Shown here: positions 34,249-45,709 of the stretch, one piece after another
Layout: each line of letters opens with the position of its first letter
Position numbering within the stretch: the stretch's first letter is position 1
NCBI GenBank assembly: GCA_023052935.1
Contig: CM041292.1
Location: 33,772,386-33,836,385, forward strand
DNA length: 64,000 bases
Direction: 5' to 3'
DNA from: Piezodorus guildinii
Taxonomy: Eukaryota > Arthropoda > Insecta > Hemiptera > Pentatomidae
Notes under the pieces: generated by a model
Databases searched by the model: none
What the model was told of the DNA's origin: nothing
What the model saw: the letters and a program-made list of their open reading frames with translations, nothing else
Position numbers and translations under genes: made by a program

Positions 34249-35070
34249 CTGAAGGAATTAGGCCGGGTGGCGGTCATTAAATGAAACAACTGAATAGTTT
34301 CAACTATTTTATTGTTTGCCAACGTTTCGACCCCCATTGTGGGTCATCATCAGGGCTAAAAAGATACAAAAAGGATACATTTAAAATAAGATTAAAAATA
34401 CTATCTTTAAGAAAATAACTATTGCGCTAGAGCATGTCAATATTATAACATAAAAGGAACTAGATGGGTAAAGAAATCAATTAATTAAATTACAATGATA
34501 AAGTATACTAATGAGAGCTATACAGACCAGATAATGACAAAAGATAATGTACAAATATATAAGAAAAAATTACATGAAATAAAAAACATTAAAAAAATGG
34601 AGTACAGTGGAGATACGTACCGTCTGGTAGGCGAGTGGAAACTAGGTACAATTTGGTAATAAGGAATATAGGCAGGTAGATAGGAAAGTACGTACAAAAG
34701 GTTGGGTAAAATGGAAAATACGTACCATATTTCTAGACGGGATCTGACAACAATGAGTAAAATTGTAATATTATCTTTAGTCATTATCTGGTCTGTATAG
34801 CTCTTATTAGTATACCTTTATCATTGTAATTTAATTAATTGATTTCTTTACACATCTAGTTCCTTTTATGTTATAATATTGACATTCTCTAGCGCAATAG
34901 TTATTTTCTTAAAGATAGTATTTTTAATCTTATTTTAAATGTATCCTTTTTGTATCTTTTTAGCCCTGATGATGACCCACAATGGGGGTCGAAACGTTGG
35001 CAAACAATAAAATAGTTGAAACTATTCAGTTGTTTCATTTAATGACCGCCACCCGGACTAATTCCTTCAG
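34249..35070. mobile_element. Large palindrome: inverted Penelope-like terminal units
   Basis: Arms 34249-34548 and 34770-35070 (about 300 bp each) are inverted copies, near 98-99% identical by eye, around a 221-bp spacer. Each arm, read towards its outer end, has CTGATGATGACCCACAAT then GGGGGTCGAAACGTTGG: a CTGATGA box, a 5-bp stem (GACCC/GGGTC) and GAAAC, the layout of a hammerhead-ribozyme core. Penelope-like elements are known to carry hammerhead motifs in terminal repeats that can be inverted. No reverse transcriptase is present, so it is non-autonomous or a rearranged remnant. A single diverged arm lies at 60415-60760. Confidence 0.75.
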
Positions 35071-35094
35071 TAATTCTCAACGGTCAACTAATTA

Positions 35095-36281
35095 TATCCA
35101 CTATTATTTATTTTGTTTTATTTGTATTAGCTTTTGGGCAGATAAGGAGAAAATTATAATTTTAAAATAGAAGAATTAGTTTAAAATTTATGAAAAATGC
35201 TATTCTCAAGACATGTGAGGAAAAATAATTTCAATCACGTTTTCAACATTTTAGCTGATTTAAAATTTTAATATTCTTTTGAGTGCAACTAAAATTATTT
35301 TTATCTTTCTCAATTTTCTCTTTTACTTAAAATAATGTTTTCAATGGTTTCTCTTGATTATGAACTACGAGCATTCTTGAAAAATTAAGGGCTACACATT
35401 TTTGTCGAACTTCAAACAACCTAATGCAGTTAAATTTCCATTAGAAAACAAGGCAGGTTGTTACTTCGGGAGGATAAGGAGAAAACCTTGTTTTTTCTTT
35501 CCCTAGGAACAAGATCTGTATTTAGAGGTTTATCATGATCGCAACACTTTCCGGAAAAAAAAACTATCTGTACCCTTATATAGACCTAGGTCCTTGGTTT
35601 GTATAATCCGCTAAAGTTTCTTTCCCTTTACTTCGATTTTCTTCCAAGTATACTCAAATATCATGATGTTCCTATGTAAAATTGAACCCGATAGTTCTAA
35701 CCTTAGGCAAATAGAGAGTGAAATATGGCTTTCATTGTGAAATCTGTTTTGGTTGCATTCCGATCTCTCGAAAATCCAATAACTGGAGGTTTCAACCCAG
35801 TTTCTTGGGAATAGTTTGGTTGTGGAGACGAACCACAGTTAAAACCGTCTGGACAGTTTCGAAATGGATATTTGAAAATCTGATTCGAACTTTCTCCATG
35901 TGATAATAATTAAACTTAAAATCTTATATCTCTACATATCTAAGTAGGTGTTTCATAATATAGTTTCTATATTTTATTTTTTTTATTTTTTTTGCGAAAA
36001 CGGAACGCATCATATTTTCACAACCTATGAGTAGGGGTGTATTAGTGTTAGGAATCTAAGGTATATATATATATAAATATATTAATATCTTTTAAAATGA
36101 ATATTTCTTCTAACTGAAAAAGTATAGTTTTTAGAACGGTTAATTTAAGTTCACAGAAAGCTCCGTTATTTGATATATGACAATTAAGAATCCTTTACCT
36201 TTTATATGCAAGGCAAAACATATTTTCTTTCTTAATAACAAAAATAATTTGAGAAACAATTATTAAGTAATAAATTTTAAT
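35095..36281. other. No recognised gene
   Basis: AT-rich. A 61-codon ORF at 35718-35903 lies in a slightly GC-richer patch and is not recognisable. (TA)n at 36062-36074. Confidence 0.4.
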
Positions 36282-36420
36282 AGGGAGGTGTATGCAGTTA
36301 TATTAATTATATTTCCACTTTCTACATTAGGATGTACCAACTATTAAAGGATTGTAAACTGTTAAGCATCACTTCAGAGATTCGAAAGCAAAATCCTTCC
36401 AACTTTATGTAAACTAAGTT
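36282..36420 (+). repeat. Direct repeat D1, copy 2
   Basis: Second copy of the 140-bp segment at 31591. The two are nearly identical over the first 85 bp (one substitution in the first 60) and more diverged, with a small deletion, over the rest. Confidence 0.8.
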
Positions 36421-37207
36421 TGGCGATTAAGGAGGAACGATAAACTACCTTTTCTATTTCTTCCATAATAGCCGTGCTAGAGGCGTATACCTTCTACTTT
36501 ATTTACCATATAAATATTGTAAAATTGTATATATATATATATATTATATATATATTATTATATATTATATATATTATATATATATATATATATAAAATCG
36601 TGGGGTTCTGATTTTAAAACTTTATTTTTCATGTTTTTTCTCTACTTTCAAAAATATTTGATTGAATTAAATGTTTTTTTAATCGATCACCACTTTAAAA
36701 CTCGGCTGATATCAACGTTAAACACTTCAGATCATCGGCGGTTGGCAGGTTGTTTTCAAATTTCGAAAAAATCAGTTCAGCAGTTTCTGAGAAAAGCGGC
36801 GGACGGCTGAAAGACGAATTTTTTTGTCGGTTACAAAGGTTCATTATTAAAAATAATGAACAAAAATTTTTTTTTAATGAAAATATATGATGCCATTCCA
36901 GTCATTCTCGTGAATATGAATCAACTATTTATCATTTTTCTTTCGCCTACAAACGAAGGGCTTCGTGAAGCAAACATCATCACGTTTATCCAATATTTTT
37001 TTTTTTGGAAATTTATATATCAAATGATTCAGTAACTAAAAAAATATATGTATAGCTATCGTTGCTGTTTGGTATTTTGAGTCGCTTCTTATTAATACCG
37101 CTGAAAAATTAAATGCTCAATAAATTTTAATTGTTTATTAAAAAAATCCTTTCTACATATCAAACAAACTTCATTTACTTCTCTATTTGAAGAAGTTTTT
37201 TTACAAT
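36421..37207. other. No recognised gene; long (TA)n at 36527-36595
   Basis: An imperfect TA microsatellite of about 68 bp. The segment 36720-36830 (ending AAAAGCGGCGGACGGCTGAAAG, given in part) resembles widespread repeat tails but was not matched inside this window. Confidence 0.4.
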
Positions 37208-37416
37208 GATTTTACATTACACATATTTAAGACAAAAATACGCCCGAGATGTTACAGCAACTTTTTCATCAAAATCGGCAAACCAGAAGAGCCACTTTAT
37301 ACAATACATTTTGCACCTTATTACGATTTTCTTAAAAACGGCTCAAACGATTTTGATTTAACTCCCTATATCGATGTAAAATTTAGTGAGCTTTAATATT
37401 ATGTAGGCTTTAATAT
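37208..37416 (+). repeat. Family A internal fragment
   Basis: Contains TTAAGACAAAAATACGCCCG, AGAAGAGCCACTTTATACAA and ACTCCCTATATCGATGTAAA in family order. A small left-end piece follows at 37840-37915, so the copy appears rearranged. Confidence 0.75.
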
Positions 37417-37426
37417 ATTTATTTGA

Positions 37427-37690
37427 TTACAGTTTTAGGTGCCATGTACAACTACAAAGGTTAGAGGCACCGTAGACATAAACTATTTACAGAGACGAGT
37501 ACAATTTATTTTTTTTTCAGAAAAGTGAGCAAATTTTGTTGATTCTTTTGGTCCATTGCTTCCTTATAACTTTGTAGAAGAGGCCATGTTCTGCCCGAAC
37601 TATACAGTGGGCATTCTATCAGGATTAGTTCTGAGGTAATGCTACATAGATTGACCCCACAAAGGTTCGTTATTCCAAAGGAAATCATTC
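37427..37690 (-). pseudogene. LINE C-terminal / 3' UTR fragment
   Basis: The minus frame 37688-37506 reads LCGVNLCSITSELILIECPLYSS, i.e. the Cys-x-x-x-x-Cys ... I-L-I-E-C-P end of RNase-H-type LINEs. The adjoining segment 37427-37470 (TTACAGTTTTAGGTGCCATG) recurs at 47214-47300, which supports a shared 3' UTR. Confidence 0.6.
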
Positions 37691-38021
37691 ATATACAATG
37701 AAATAGTATTATTTTTTATTCCTTTGCTGACCTTTTGTAGATCTAGTTTTCATCTGGGTACATCAAGGTACTGACTGCATCTAGAACAGGAATGCACCTA
37801 GCTGCTAAACACGTAGTACCCTAATGACCTACAATCTTCTATGAAATATATAGAAGGGAAAGTGTTGAGATCACACAAATTTTCGAGTTCTAGTTTTCAC
37901 CGGAAATAGTGTTACCCGGAAGCACATAACTGAATGAATGTTAAGTTTATTTTATAAATATAGATATATTTGTTTTAATTGAGGTGCATGTAATTCCTGA
38001 TTGATGAGAAAAATATGATAT

Positions 38022-38576
38022 TGTTGCGGTCAAGACATTGACAGGTAAACCACGCCCAGAGGGGTCCAGGTTTGGCTAGAGACTTCTGGACCTGGACGGT
38101 CCTCGAAGAACCTAGAACGACCCATCCACCCCTGGGTATACCTGCCTACCTGCCGTGTCTAGGCTCTTCTGTAATGGTACAAATACCGGTCCACTACGCC
38201 TGAGGAGGCAGTCTAAATCCGGCTCAAGAAGTATCAGTGAACTGTGACAGTGAACAATCCATGACAGTGTAGTAAAATTATGTGTGTCAGTCTTGTGATA
38301 ACTGGTCGGTGGGGAAATTAGAAGTCTATAGGTTGTAAGTTATTGTTGTAAGTTTCAGAATAAGTCTAGCAGATTGTATAAATTTAGGTAAGTAGTTTAT
38401 TTGTTAGGAATACCTGATTTTATATGTAGACTGTTTAGTAGTTAAACTAGTAATTCAATTATTATTGTAACTATAGTGATTAGTAATCCCTTTGTATTTG
38501 TGCATTCTGTATTTAATAAATATTTGTAATTTGTACACTGAAGTAGTTCATTTCTCACACCCCGTAGCCCGTAACA
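38022..38576. mobile_element. Solo LTR of an LTR retrotransposon
   Basis: 555 bp starting TGTTGCGG and ending CCGTAACA, with short inverted ends (TGTTRC/GTAACA) and flanked by ATAT on both sides (38018-38021, 38577-38580), a 4-bp target duplication of Gypsy type. The block is clearly GC-richer than its surroundings and has AATAAA at 38515-38520, which would put the R region late in the LTR and favours plus orientation. No internal retroviral-type coding sequence is nearby, so it is a recombination product. Gypsy assignment is inference. Confidence 0.82.
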
Positions 38577-39360
38577 ATATTTTATACAGAGTTTATTATA
38601 TTATTTCTTAAAGAATTCACTTATTTTTTTATTTTATTTTTATTTGGCGATACTTGTTTATTAAAGGATTCGAATCGAAAAGCATATCATGAAATGAGTC
38701 ACGAGAAAAGAAAAAGTCTTATTTCTCAACTTGATGACAACTGTCTCATTCCTTTGAATCTATCGATGCCAGTTATAGTGGACGTTTCTTGCATAGTACT
38801 TTGGCAGTTTTACGTAAGAAAGGTAACAAGCCGAGGCACATAAGTGTCATCTGGAACCTAGCAAGAATTACAACCGAACAGTGAAAGGGCTGCCAAAGAC
38901 CAAGAGTTACTGCAACGTCCAGCCATCCCATATAGACATGTGTGGGACCCCGGTGAGGCGTCTTACGCAACTATTCTAACCTCTCATCTATTCTAACCTA
39001 GTTTCAGACGTAATCCGGCTTGGATTATAGGAGCGTTCTAATTATCTCTAAGAGCATCCTTAGATCTGATCCTGCGCAAGAATCGATATTTACTTCCGCG
39101 ATAGCTTGTCTCCTGCTTCCAGGCTTGCAAATTCTTCAAACAAATCAAATGAAGATTCTTTCTAATAAGACAGCTGGAACATATTAGGTTGTCTGGAATT
39201 GCAGGATTTTAAATTTTCTTTAAAATATTTTTCTATATAACAAACAATTTTTTTTTTACTGTATTATTCATTTCTACGAATGCTACCAATTATTAATCCT
39301 CTTCCGAATGAAATTTTTGTTTACCTCTGTAGCATTTTACTGCTTGGAAATACTTAAATG
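38577..39360. other. GC-richer island 38700-39130, no recognised product
   Basis: A 65-codon minus ORF (38773-38970) and balanced base composition stand out from the background, but no motif or splice structure is convincing. Confidence 0.3.
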
Positions 39361-39371
39361 TCTACTAAGAT

Positions 39372-39745
39372 GTCAAAGCGCGATTTTTATTTAATATTTT
39401 TTTACGAATTCTAACTTAACCAGAACTGAATCTAAAGGTCAGGAAAGAAGGCAGTGGGCAATAAATATAGTGAGGGCACTATTAGTCGGTGCACCGATCA
39501 AAGGTGATTCAATAGAACTCTCGAAAAGCTAAAGAAGACTTAAGATGAAAGTAGAAGAAGGACTAATACTTTTGATGACGATGTTATCCGAGGTTTGGTC
39601 GAAGAAAATCCCAAAACAACTGTTCGAGAACTTACAGAGAATCTCTATGTAGTCTAATGGACCGTTGATGAACAATTCAAGGCGACCGGGAATAGAAATT
39701 CAGTCCAGGATATTTCAAAAGAGACTGAATGAAGAATTTTTAAAC
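39372..39745 (+). pseudogene. Second mariner transposase remnant
   Basis: A decayed N-terminal half: KRDFYLIFFYEF (first helix-turn-helix) from 39378, then after frameshifts DDDVIRGLVEENPKTTVRELTE near 39577-39640, collinear with the mariner at 11858. At least three stops or frameshifts. No terminal repeats were identified. Confidence 0.7.
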
Positions 39746-41940
39746 TTATGTATATTATATTTCTATATAACAAGAAACCGTAGGCGAAGTTTTATAGGCT
39801 TTTGAACTGACGTAAAAAATACTTAAATCTTCATTCTCGTTTTTATTTCATTCGGAAATGTGCAAAATTACAGGATTTTATATTTAGAAAAAACAACTTG
39901 TTTCTTCTTTTTTTTTAACGATGATTTTATGACTCAAGAAACAATTAGTCTCAGTCTCCAAATTTATATCACTTCAACTCATGATATAGATGAGTATTAG
40001 TTTCATGATTTTTATATCTTTTGAGATATTTCCCTATAAATATTGCAAAAACTGGAATTTTGCTATGTATGGAAATTCAAATTAAAAAATAAATAAGGAC
40101 TATGTTAAAAAGAATATGTTCTCAAGATCTAAATTTTTACAGTAAGTAGATTATTGATTAAGTTACATACGACAACATAATTCGAGGTGAGTAGATTTAC
40201 CTTTACAAAGTTTTAACTTGCTAAATGTTTCGTATTTTCGAGACTTTTTAAAACCACTTTCTTCTTCTAGGTAGTGTGTTCGATTCGACAAATTTTAAAT
40301 TATTAGAGCTAGAGAGGTAACCATGTTAAGAAAACACGTTCTAGTTCAAAAGTTACTTAAAATGGCTGAACCACTGAAAATATTAGCCAGATTTTTTTTA
40401 TGAACGGTTTCAAATTCAAGAAAAGATCTGGTCTGGACGAGTTCTAATGGATTGGCTCATATCTGCTTTCACACATTACTAGGTTCGTTTCCGTTATTAG
40501 TCTAATGTCCATGATAGGAAAACATATAACTTCTCTTTAATTTACTTCATTAAAATTTTCATGATAAAAAATAATAAAAGAAAACCGTCCGAATAGTCCA
40601 TAATCAATCAATATTACACAAATTAGAACTAAATATATCGTATATAAAAGTGGAAATTTACATACATCGTACTTTTTCCAATCATGTTCCCAATCTATAA
40701 GATAAAGCTATAAGAGAAATAATAAAAATACTTGTTTGAGCATATAAATGTATAATAAAATAGTAACGGTAGCAAGAGGTAATGAGACAAGGGAACGGTG
40801 AACTGCTTTTTGGAATGCTGGTCCGGTGCATCCTGCTTTCTCCCTGAATCATATCCTCAAACCCTCCACGTCACTTGGCTCTCAACTCTTTTTGTAATGA
40901 ACCGTGAAATTCGGTATTTGAACTATATCCTTTTAAACCCTTTCTCCCAAATAATAATTATTTTCTGCAGAGATTATTTCCAAAATTATTTGTATTTTAC
41001 TTATAAATTTTGAGGTTTTTGTTGCATTCAACCTATATTTTTAGTCTTTAATATTTGAGTCTGAAGATTTAGTTTAAAATATCTCTATTACTGTTCATAT
41101 TGTATCTATTTTGCAATTAATCCTTGGGCAATTTCAAAATCAGATGGGGAATTGAAAAGCGACTATTCTGAGTAGTTATATGATGCAGTAGAGAATCTTC
41201 ATATTGAACAGTCTATTTTATATATAAAAAACTTATTAGATTCTTCTATGAATATAAGTGATTCGAAATTCTCATAAATTATATGTTTAGGAACAGTTCA
41301 TTAATCCCCACTTGCACCACAGCACAAATTTAAAAAAAAAAAAAAAAATCTACAGAAAATGATTTATTATTAATAGTTAAAATATTTTAGCAATAATTCT
41401 TTTACATCTAACATATCGAACATATTATACATAACATTATTTAAATATTGTTTCACTCTGTTGAACAAATAATTTCTAACGTATTTCATAATTATTAAAA
41501 GAATTGCAATTTTACATTTGTTCAGGTAAATTATAGTACTGCAATATTTTAGAATATTGTCCACTAAAAAAAAAAAAAGCATGCATGCAACCGTTTTCGG
41601 ACAGTGCATTAGGAAAACTAATGAGGTTAACTTCAGATAAAACTTTAATAAGAAGAAAGATTTTTTAAAAGTATTATTTCAAATTTTATGAAATGGTAAA
41701 TTCTTAATAAATTAATATATTTGAATTTATATGTTGTTTATTAAAAAAAAAAAAAAAATTAAGTAAAACACGTTTTTTTAAAAAGTTAATAATGATTTTA
41801 TGAAATCAATGTATTAATATTCCTATCCTACCTTTACGTAATTTATGCATATAGAAGTATATTAAAGATGAATCCGCATGGCAGTATTTTTATGCACATT
41901 ACTGTGTACGCTACTTACGAAAAAGTAACCATATAGTACA
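39746..41940. other. No recognised gene
   Basis: AT-rich. A slightly GC-richer patch at 40790-40920 carries a 71-codon ORF without recognisable features. A-runs at 41331-41348 and 41743-41758. Confidence 0.4.
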
Positions 41941-41966
41941 TAAGGAGGTTTTAAATTAGAATTTCA

Positions 41967-41969
<3 letters not shown>

Positions 41970-42026
<57 letters not shown>
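41970..42026. repeat. (AT)n microsatellite
   Basis: About 57 bp of alternating A/T with one interruption, just upstream of the RTE insertion. Confidence 0.9.
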
Positions 42027-42029
<3 letters not shown>

Positions 42030-42216
42030 ATTTCATCTTTTTTAATGATTAAAGAATAGTTGACTGTATGTAGGATATAAAGGAAATTCGGTGATTGCTG
42101 TGAGCTAGCGTCAAACAATCGCCCTATAGATGGCCTAATTAATTACAAAACTTAGGTAATATTAATTAAGTTCTCTTCTAACCAACTTCTCCCCTTATAT
42201 CCTAATTCATTTTCAG

Positions 42217-44040
42217 ATGATAAGAAAAATGAAGGAATCACTAATGAAGCAAGTCAAGGACATAGAAAACGCAAAAAGAAAAAATGAATCACGCAAATTC
42301 TACAGATCGGTGAATCACATCAAAAGCGAACCGACTAGGAAAGGAAACCTAATAAGGGACGAAGAGGGTAAAATGCTAATTCTGGAAGAAGAGGTACAGG
42401 AAAGGTGGCGACAGTATTTCGGGAACCTGCTGAACCCAAGAGATTCGGAGACCAACCAGGGAGATCAAGCCCAATTAACATTGAGGACAAATGAGGATGA
42501 CTTGGAAACCATTCCACCAGATGTAGAGGACATCGAAGACATCCTTAATAAACTCAAAAATAATAAAGCGCCAGGTAATGATGGACTGCCCGCAGAGTTG
42601 TTAAAAGCGGGACATAATGAAGTTGCAAAGGAACTGCAGGAACTGGTAGCTCAGATATGGGAAGAGGAACGTCTGCCTGAAGAATGGAATAAGGCTCTTG
42701 TAGTGCCCGTGTACAAGAAGAAGGGCGAGTCAACAATATGCAGCAACTATCGGGGGATTAGTTTGCTAAGTGCGGCATATAAAATTTTCTCCATAACCCT
42801 TTATAACAGGCTCCTCCCATATGTAGAACAGAAACTGGGCGACTATCAGGGTGGTTTTCGGCCCAATAGGTCCACTATTGATCAAATCTTCGCCCTGAAG
42901 CAAATCTGTGAGAAGAAGAATGAGTTTCAGCAGACTACCTGGATGTTGTTTGTCGATTTTAAGGCCGCCTATGATACCATAGTTAGGAGTAAGCTCGTAG
43001 TAGCCATGCATGAACTGGGACTACCATGTAAACTAATTCGTTTAGTAAAATGCACAATGGCAAATACAATTTGCCAAGTTAAATGCGGTGGGCTATCGGA
43101 GCCGTTTGAAGTAGAAGGTGGTCTGAGACAAGGAGATCCAATAGCTCCTCTTCTGTTCAATATAGCTCTGCAAGTTATCATCAATAGGGCGGAATCAGAA
43201 CAACAAGGGACAATATTTACGAAGATGTCTCAAATTCTCGCATATGCAGATGACGTGGTCATTATTGGTAGATCCCTGCCGAGCATAAGAGCGGCCTTTG
43301 AAGCAATGGACAAGGAAGCAGGAAAGATCGGCCTAAAAGTCAACGAGCTGAAAACTAAGATAATGGTACTAGGCACACGAATGGACCAGAGGCAGAGTCA
43401 TTATGAAATGGGACCCTATAAAATAGAACTGGTAAGAAGTTTTCAGTATCTAGGCTCTATTATAAATGATGACCTGAAGGAAGAAGAAGAGGTAAGGAAG
43501 CGTATAGCGGCTGGTAATAGAGCCTATTTTTCCTTATCAAAGCTATTTAGAAGCAAGCTTTTGAGCCGCTCCACCAAGTTGATGCTATACAAAACCCTTG
43601 TAAGACCAGTGGTTACGTACGGTGGAGAAACGTGGATCCTCAACAACAAAAATGTGGACCTGCTTGATAGGTTTGAACGGGTAATCCTAAGGAGAATCCC
43701 GGGAGCCGTATTTGAGGATGGTCAATGGCGGCGGAGGAAAAATAAGGAATTGTTTCAGCTCTACCACGATATCAGTATCTCCTCTCATATTAAGATACAG
43801 AGGTTAAAATGGATTGGGCACGTGATGAGGATGAACTGTGACAGAGTTGCAAGTAGAGTGTACAGGAATGTTCCGGATGGCCGGCGCCGGCGTGGCAGGC
43901 CGAAGGGTCGATGGAAGGATGGTGTAGGGAAGGATCTTAGACAGCTCGGGATCTCTCTGAGAGGATCTGAGGATCGAGAGCGATGGTTGGCGACTGTTGA
44001 GCAGGCCAAGGGCGGCCTCATGCGCCTGTTGAGCCAGTAG
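42217..44040 (+). CDS. RTE reverse transcriptase, uninterrupted 607 codons (endonuclease missing)
   Basis: No stop or frameshift across 607 codons. The frame stays open upstream to 42166, and the first ATG in the transposon part is at 42217. Order of motifs: Lys-rich lead-in, KAPGNDGLPAELLK (about 114-127), NYRGISLLSAAYKI (about 177-190), GFRPNRSTIDQ, motif A LFVDFKAAYD with D247, GGLRQGDPIAPLLFN, YADD at 343-346, and GLKVNELKTKIM. The C-terminal part has YGGETW and the usual WIGHVMR..GRPKGRWKDGV block. An intact RTE ORF is about 1000 codons and begins with an apurinic-type endonuclease, so about 400 are absent. The ATG directly follows a good splice-acceptor-like CATTTTCAG. Catalytic residues are all present. 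The unbroken frame implies a young insertion or selection. Confidence 0.9.
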   Translation: MIRKMKESLMKQVKDIENAKRKNESRKFYRSVNHIKSEPTRKGNLIRDEEGKMLILEEEVQERWRQYFGNLLNPRDSETNQGDQAQLTLRTNEDDLETIPPDVEDIEDILNKLKNNKAPGNDGLPAELLKAGHNEVAKELQELVAQIWEEERLPEEWNKALVVPVYKKKGESTICSNYRGISLLSAAYKIFSITLYNRLLPYVEQKLGDYQGGFRPNRSTIDQIFALKQICEKKNEFQQTTWMLFVDFKAAYDTIVRSKLVVAMHELGLPCKLIRLVKCTMANTICQVKCGGLSEPFEVEGGLRQGDPIAPLLFNIALQVIINRAESEQQGTIFTKMSQILAYADDVVIIGRSLPSIRAAFEAMDKEAGKIGLKVNELKTKIMVLGTRMDQRQSHYEMGPYKIELVRSFQYLGSIINDDLKEEEEVRKRIAAGNRAYFSLSKLFRSKLLSRSTKLMLYKTLVRPVVTYGGETWILNNKNVDLLDRFERVILRRIPGAVFEDGQWRRRKNKELFQLYHDISISSHIKIQRLKWIGHVMRMNCDRVASRVYRNVPDGRRRRGRPKGRWKDGVGKDLRQLGISLRGSEDRERWLATVEQAKGGLMRLLSQ

Positions 44041-44063
44041 AAGAAGAAGAAGAAGAAGAAGAT
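42217..44063 (+). mobile_element. RTE-clade LINE, 5'-truncated
   Basis: The element consists of a reverse transcriptase ORF followed immediately by (GAA)n (44039-44063), the very short 3' UTR plus simple-repeat tail typical of RTE elements. The endonuclease half is missing. The 5' border cannot be fixed exactly; GATAAGA occurs at both borders (about 42219 and 44062) and could be a short target duplication. Confidence 0.85.
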
Positions 44064-44650
44064 AAGATGTAGGCCTTATTAATTCATAGTCATTTTAATT
44101 ATACATTTTTAGAGGATTTTACTTTGGTAACCGTACTTTTTAGACAAATTTAGAAAAATCATCGTTTCTTCACAGCTTGTTGAGGTACAGATTTATAGAT
44201 TTTTTACTACATTACTTTCGTAATTTTTCGCGTCATGGATGTTTAAATGTACTTACGAAAGTTTTATTTGCAATAGTAATTCGCCAACAGAAGTATATAT
44301 CATTTAATATAACGAGACTGATGGCATTTGACGTTGCTTTATAATGAAGTGACCTAACCAGAAGTTGAAAGATCATTTGACCCAACTGACTATTGGTAAA
44401 TAGTGGAAATCTACGGCCTAAGCCTCTCTAACGATGTCTTCAGTTGAGAAACTACGATAACATTTAATAAGTGATTTAAAAAAAGTTATATTATTGATGC
44501 TGTTTTGACATTTTACGGTATTTTGATATCCCACGAATATTAGACTGCATTGTCAACTGAATAATGATCATGATTTTTATGTTCGATTATTTATATTCAA
44601 TTTATTGTAAGAATTATTGCTATCGTGAAAACTTTAGTATCTATGTTTTG
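44064..44650. other. No recognised gene
   Basis: AT-rich spacer between the RTE element and the family-A cluster. Confidence 0.4.
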
Positions 44651-44651
44651 A

Positions 44652-45573
44652 ATGAAAAATTTGGTGCGGGCAACACACGACTTTCACTTACCTCCATTTT
44701 TAAAATCGATTAAAGAATTTTCAAGTACAGTAAGAGATAAAAATTAGTGAAACCATTAAAAAATTAGTTAAATGGAATTTCTATGAAAACATGTGTTTTA
44801 TTAAAACATCTATTATATTATTATCTAAAATAATCAGTTAGTTTAATCGGCTTTTCATCACTCTCTATTAACCTTTAAAAGCTTGTGTATAACATCATAT
44901 TTTTTCTAAAATCTTTAGCTTTCAAGCTGTATATCATAGATGTTATATTACTGTTCTTATGTTCAAAAAACGAAAAATTGCGAGAAATTTTTTTTTTTTC
45001 TGGTTTCTCTTTTAGTTGGGTATCGAATTCGTTCAATTTATATATTTACCTGTTTTTTATCAGTGGTAACATGATAATATAGTTATTATTATAGAATCAA
45101 CAAAATTAAAGGTACTTTAGAGGAAGAAAATTTAAAATATCGGCATCTAAGCCCTGCCAGACCATTTTAATCAGAATGAAACCTACATGATATTAAAGAT
45201 CATTAAATTTTATATCGATATAGCGGGTTTAATCAAAATCGTCGGAACCGTTTTTGAGAAAATCGAAAAAAGATGCAAAATGCATGGTATAAAGTGGCTC
45301 TTCTGGTAAGCTCATTTTGATAAAAAGGGTTTTGTAACGTCTCGGGCGTATATTTGTCTTAAATATGAAATTTCAGTTTCATAGGATTTACCGTTTCCGC
45401 CCGGGAGTTACCACAAACACACACAGAGAGAGACACACACACAGACCTTTTTGCGGGACTTGGTTATTTGTACTCAGGGGACCCTAAAATGTGTATTGCC
45501 GTTGAAAACTGGAATTCGAAAATTTTCACAATCGCAATACTTTCTCTTGCTATATATAGTAAGTGAAAGTAAA
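44652..45573 (-). repeat. Family A, complete copy in reverse
   Basis: Begins (plus strand) AATTTGGTGCGGGCAACACACGACTTTCACTTACCTCC (split: TTTGGTGCGGGCAACACAC, then GACTTTCACTTACCTCC) and ends TATATATAGTAAGTGAAAGTAA at 45573. All blocks are present, including a purine/CA microsatellite at 45418-45445. It is the second copy that keeps both ends. Confidence 0.87.
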
Positions 45574-45709
45574 AAAGCTGTTTTGAAATTTTGGATGTAT
45601 TGCAAAGTGGTACATGTGTATGTGTCAGTGTGTGTAGCAACATTGGTGTAACGAGTTTGGAGGGAAGGAAAAGAAGGAAACTCAATTTTAAAGTGCAATA
45701 AACTTACAA

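Noticed and set aside
36527..36595. Replication origin or matrix attachment from the TA tract
   Set aside because: Simple TA microsatellites are common here; nothing specific supports a function.
40798..41013. 71-codon plus-strand ORF in a mildly GC-rich patch
   Set aside because: No motif, weak composition shift and no splice structure; left as unassigned spacer.
42335..44021. Five minus-strand ORFs antisense to the RTE reverse transcriptase
   Set aside because: Shadow frames of a GC-richer coding sequence.
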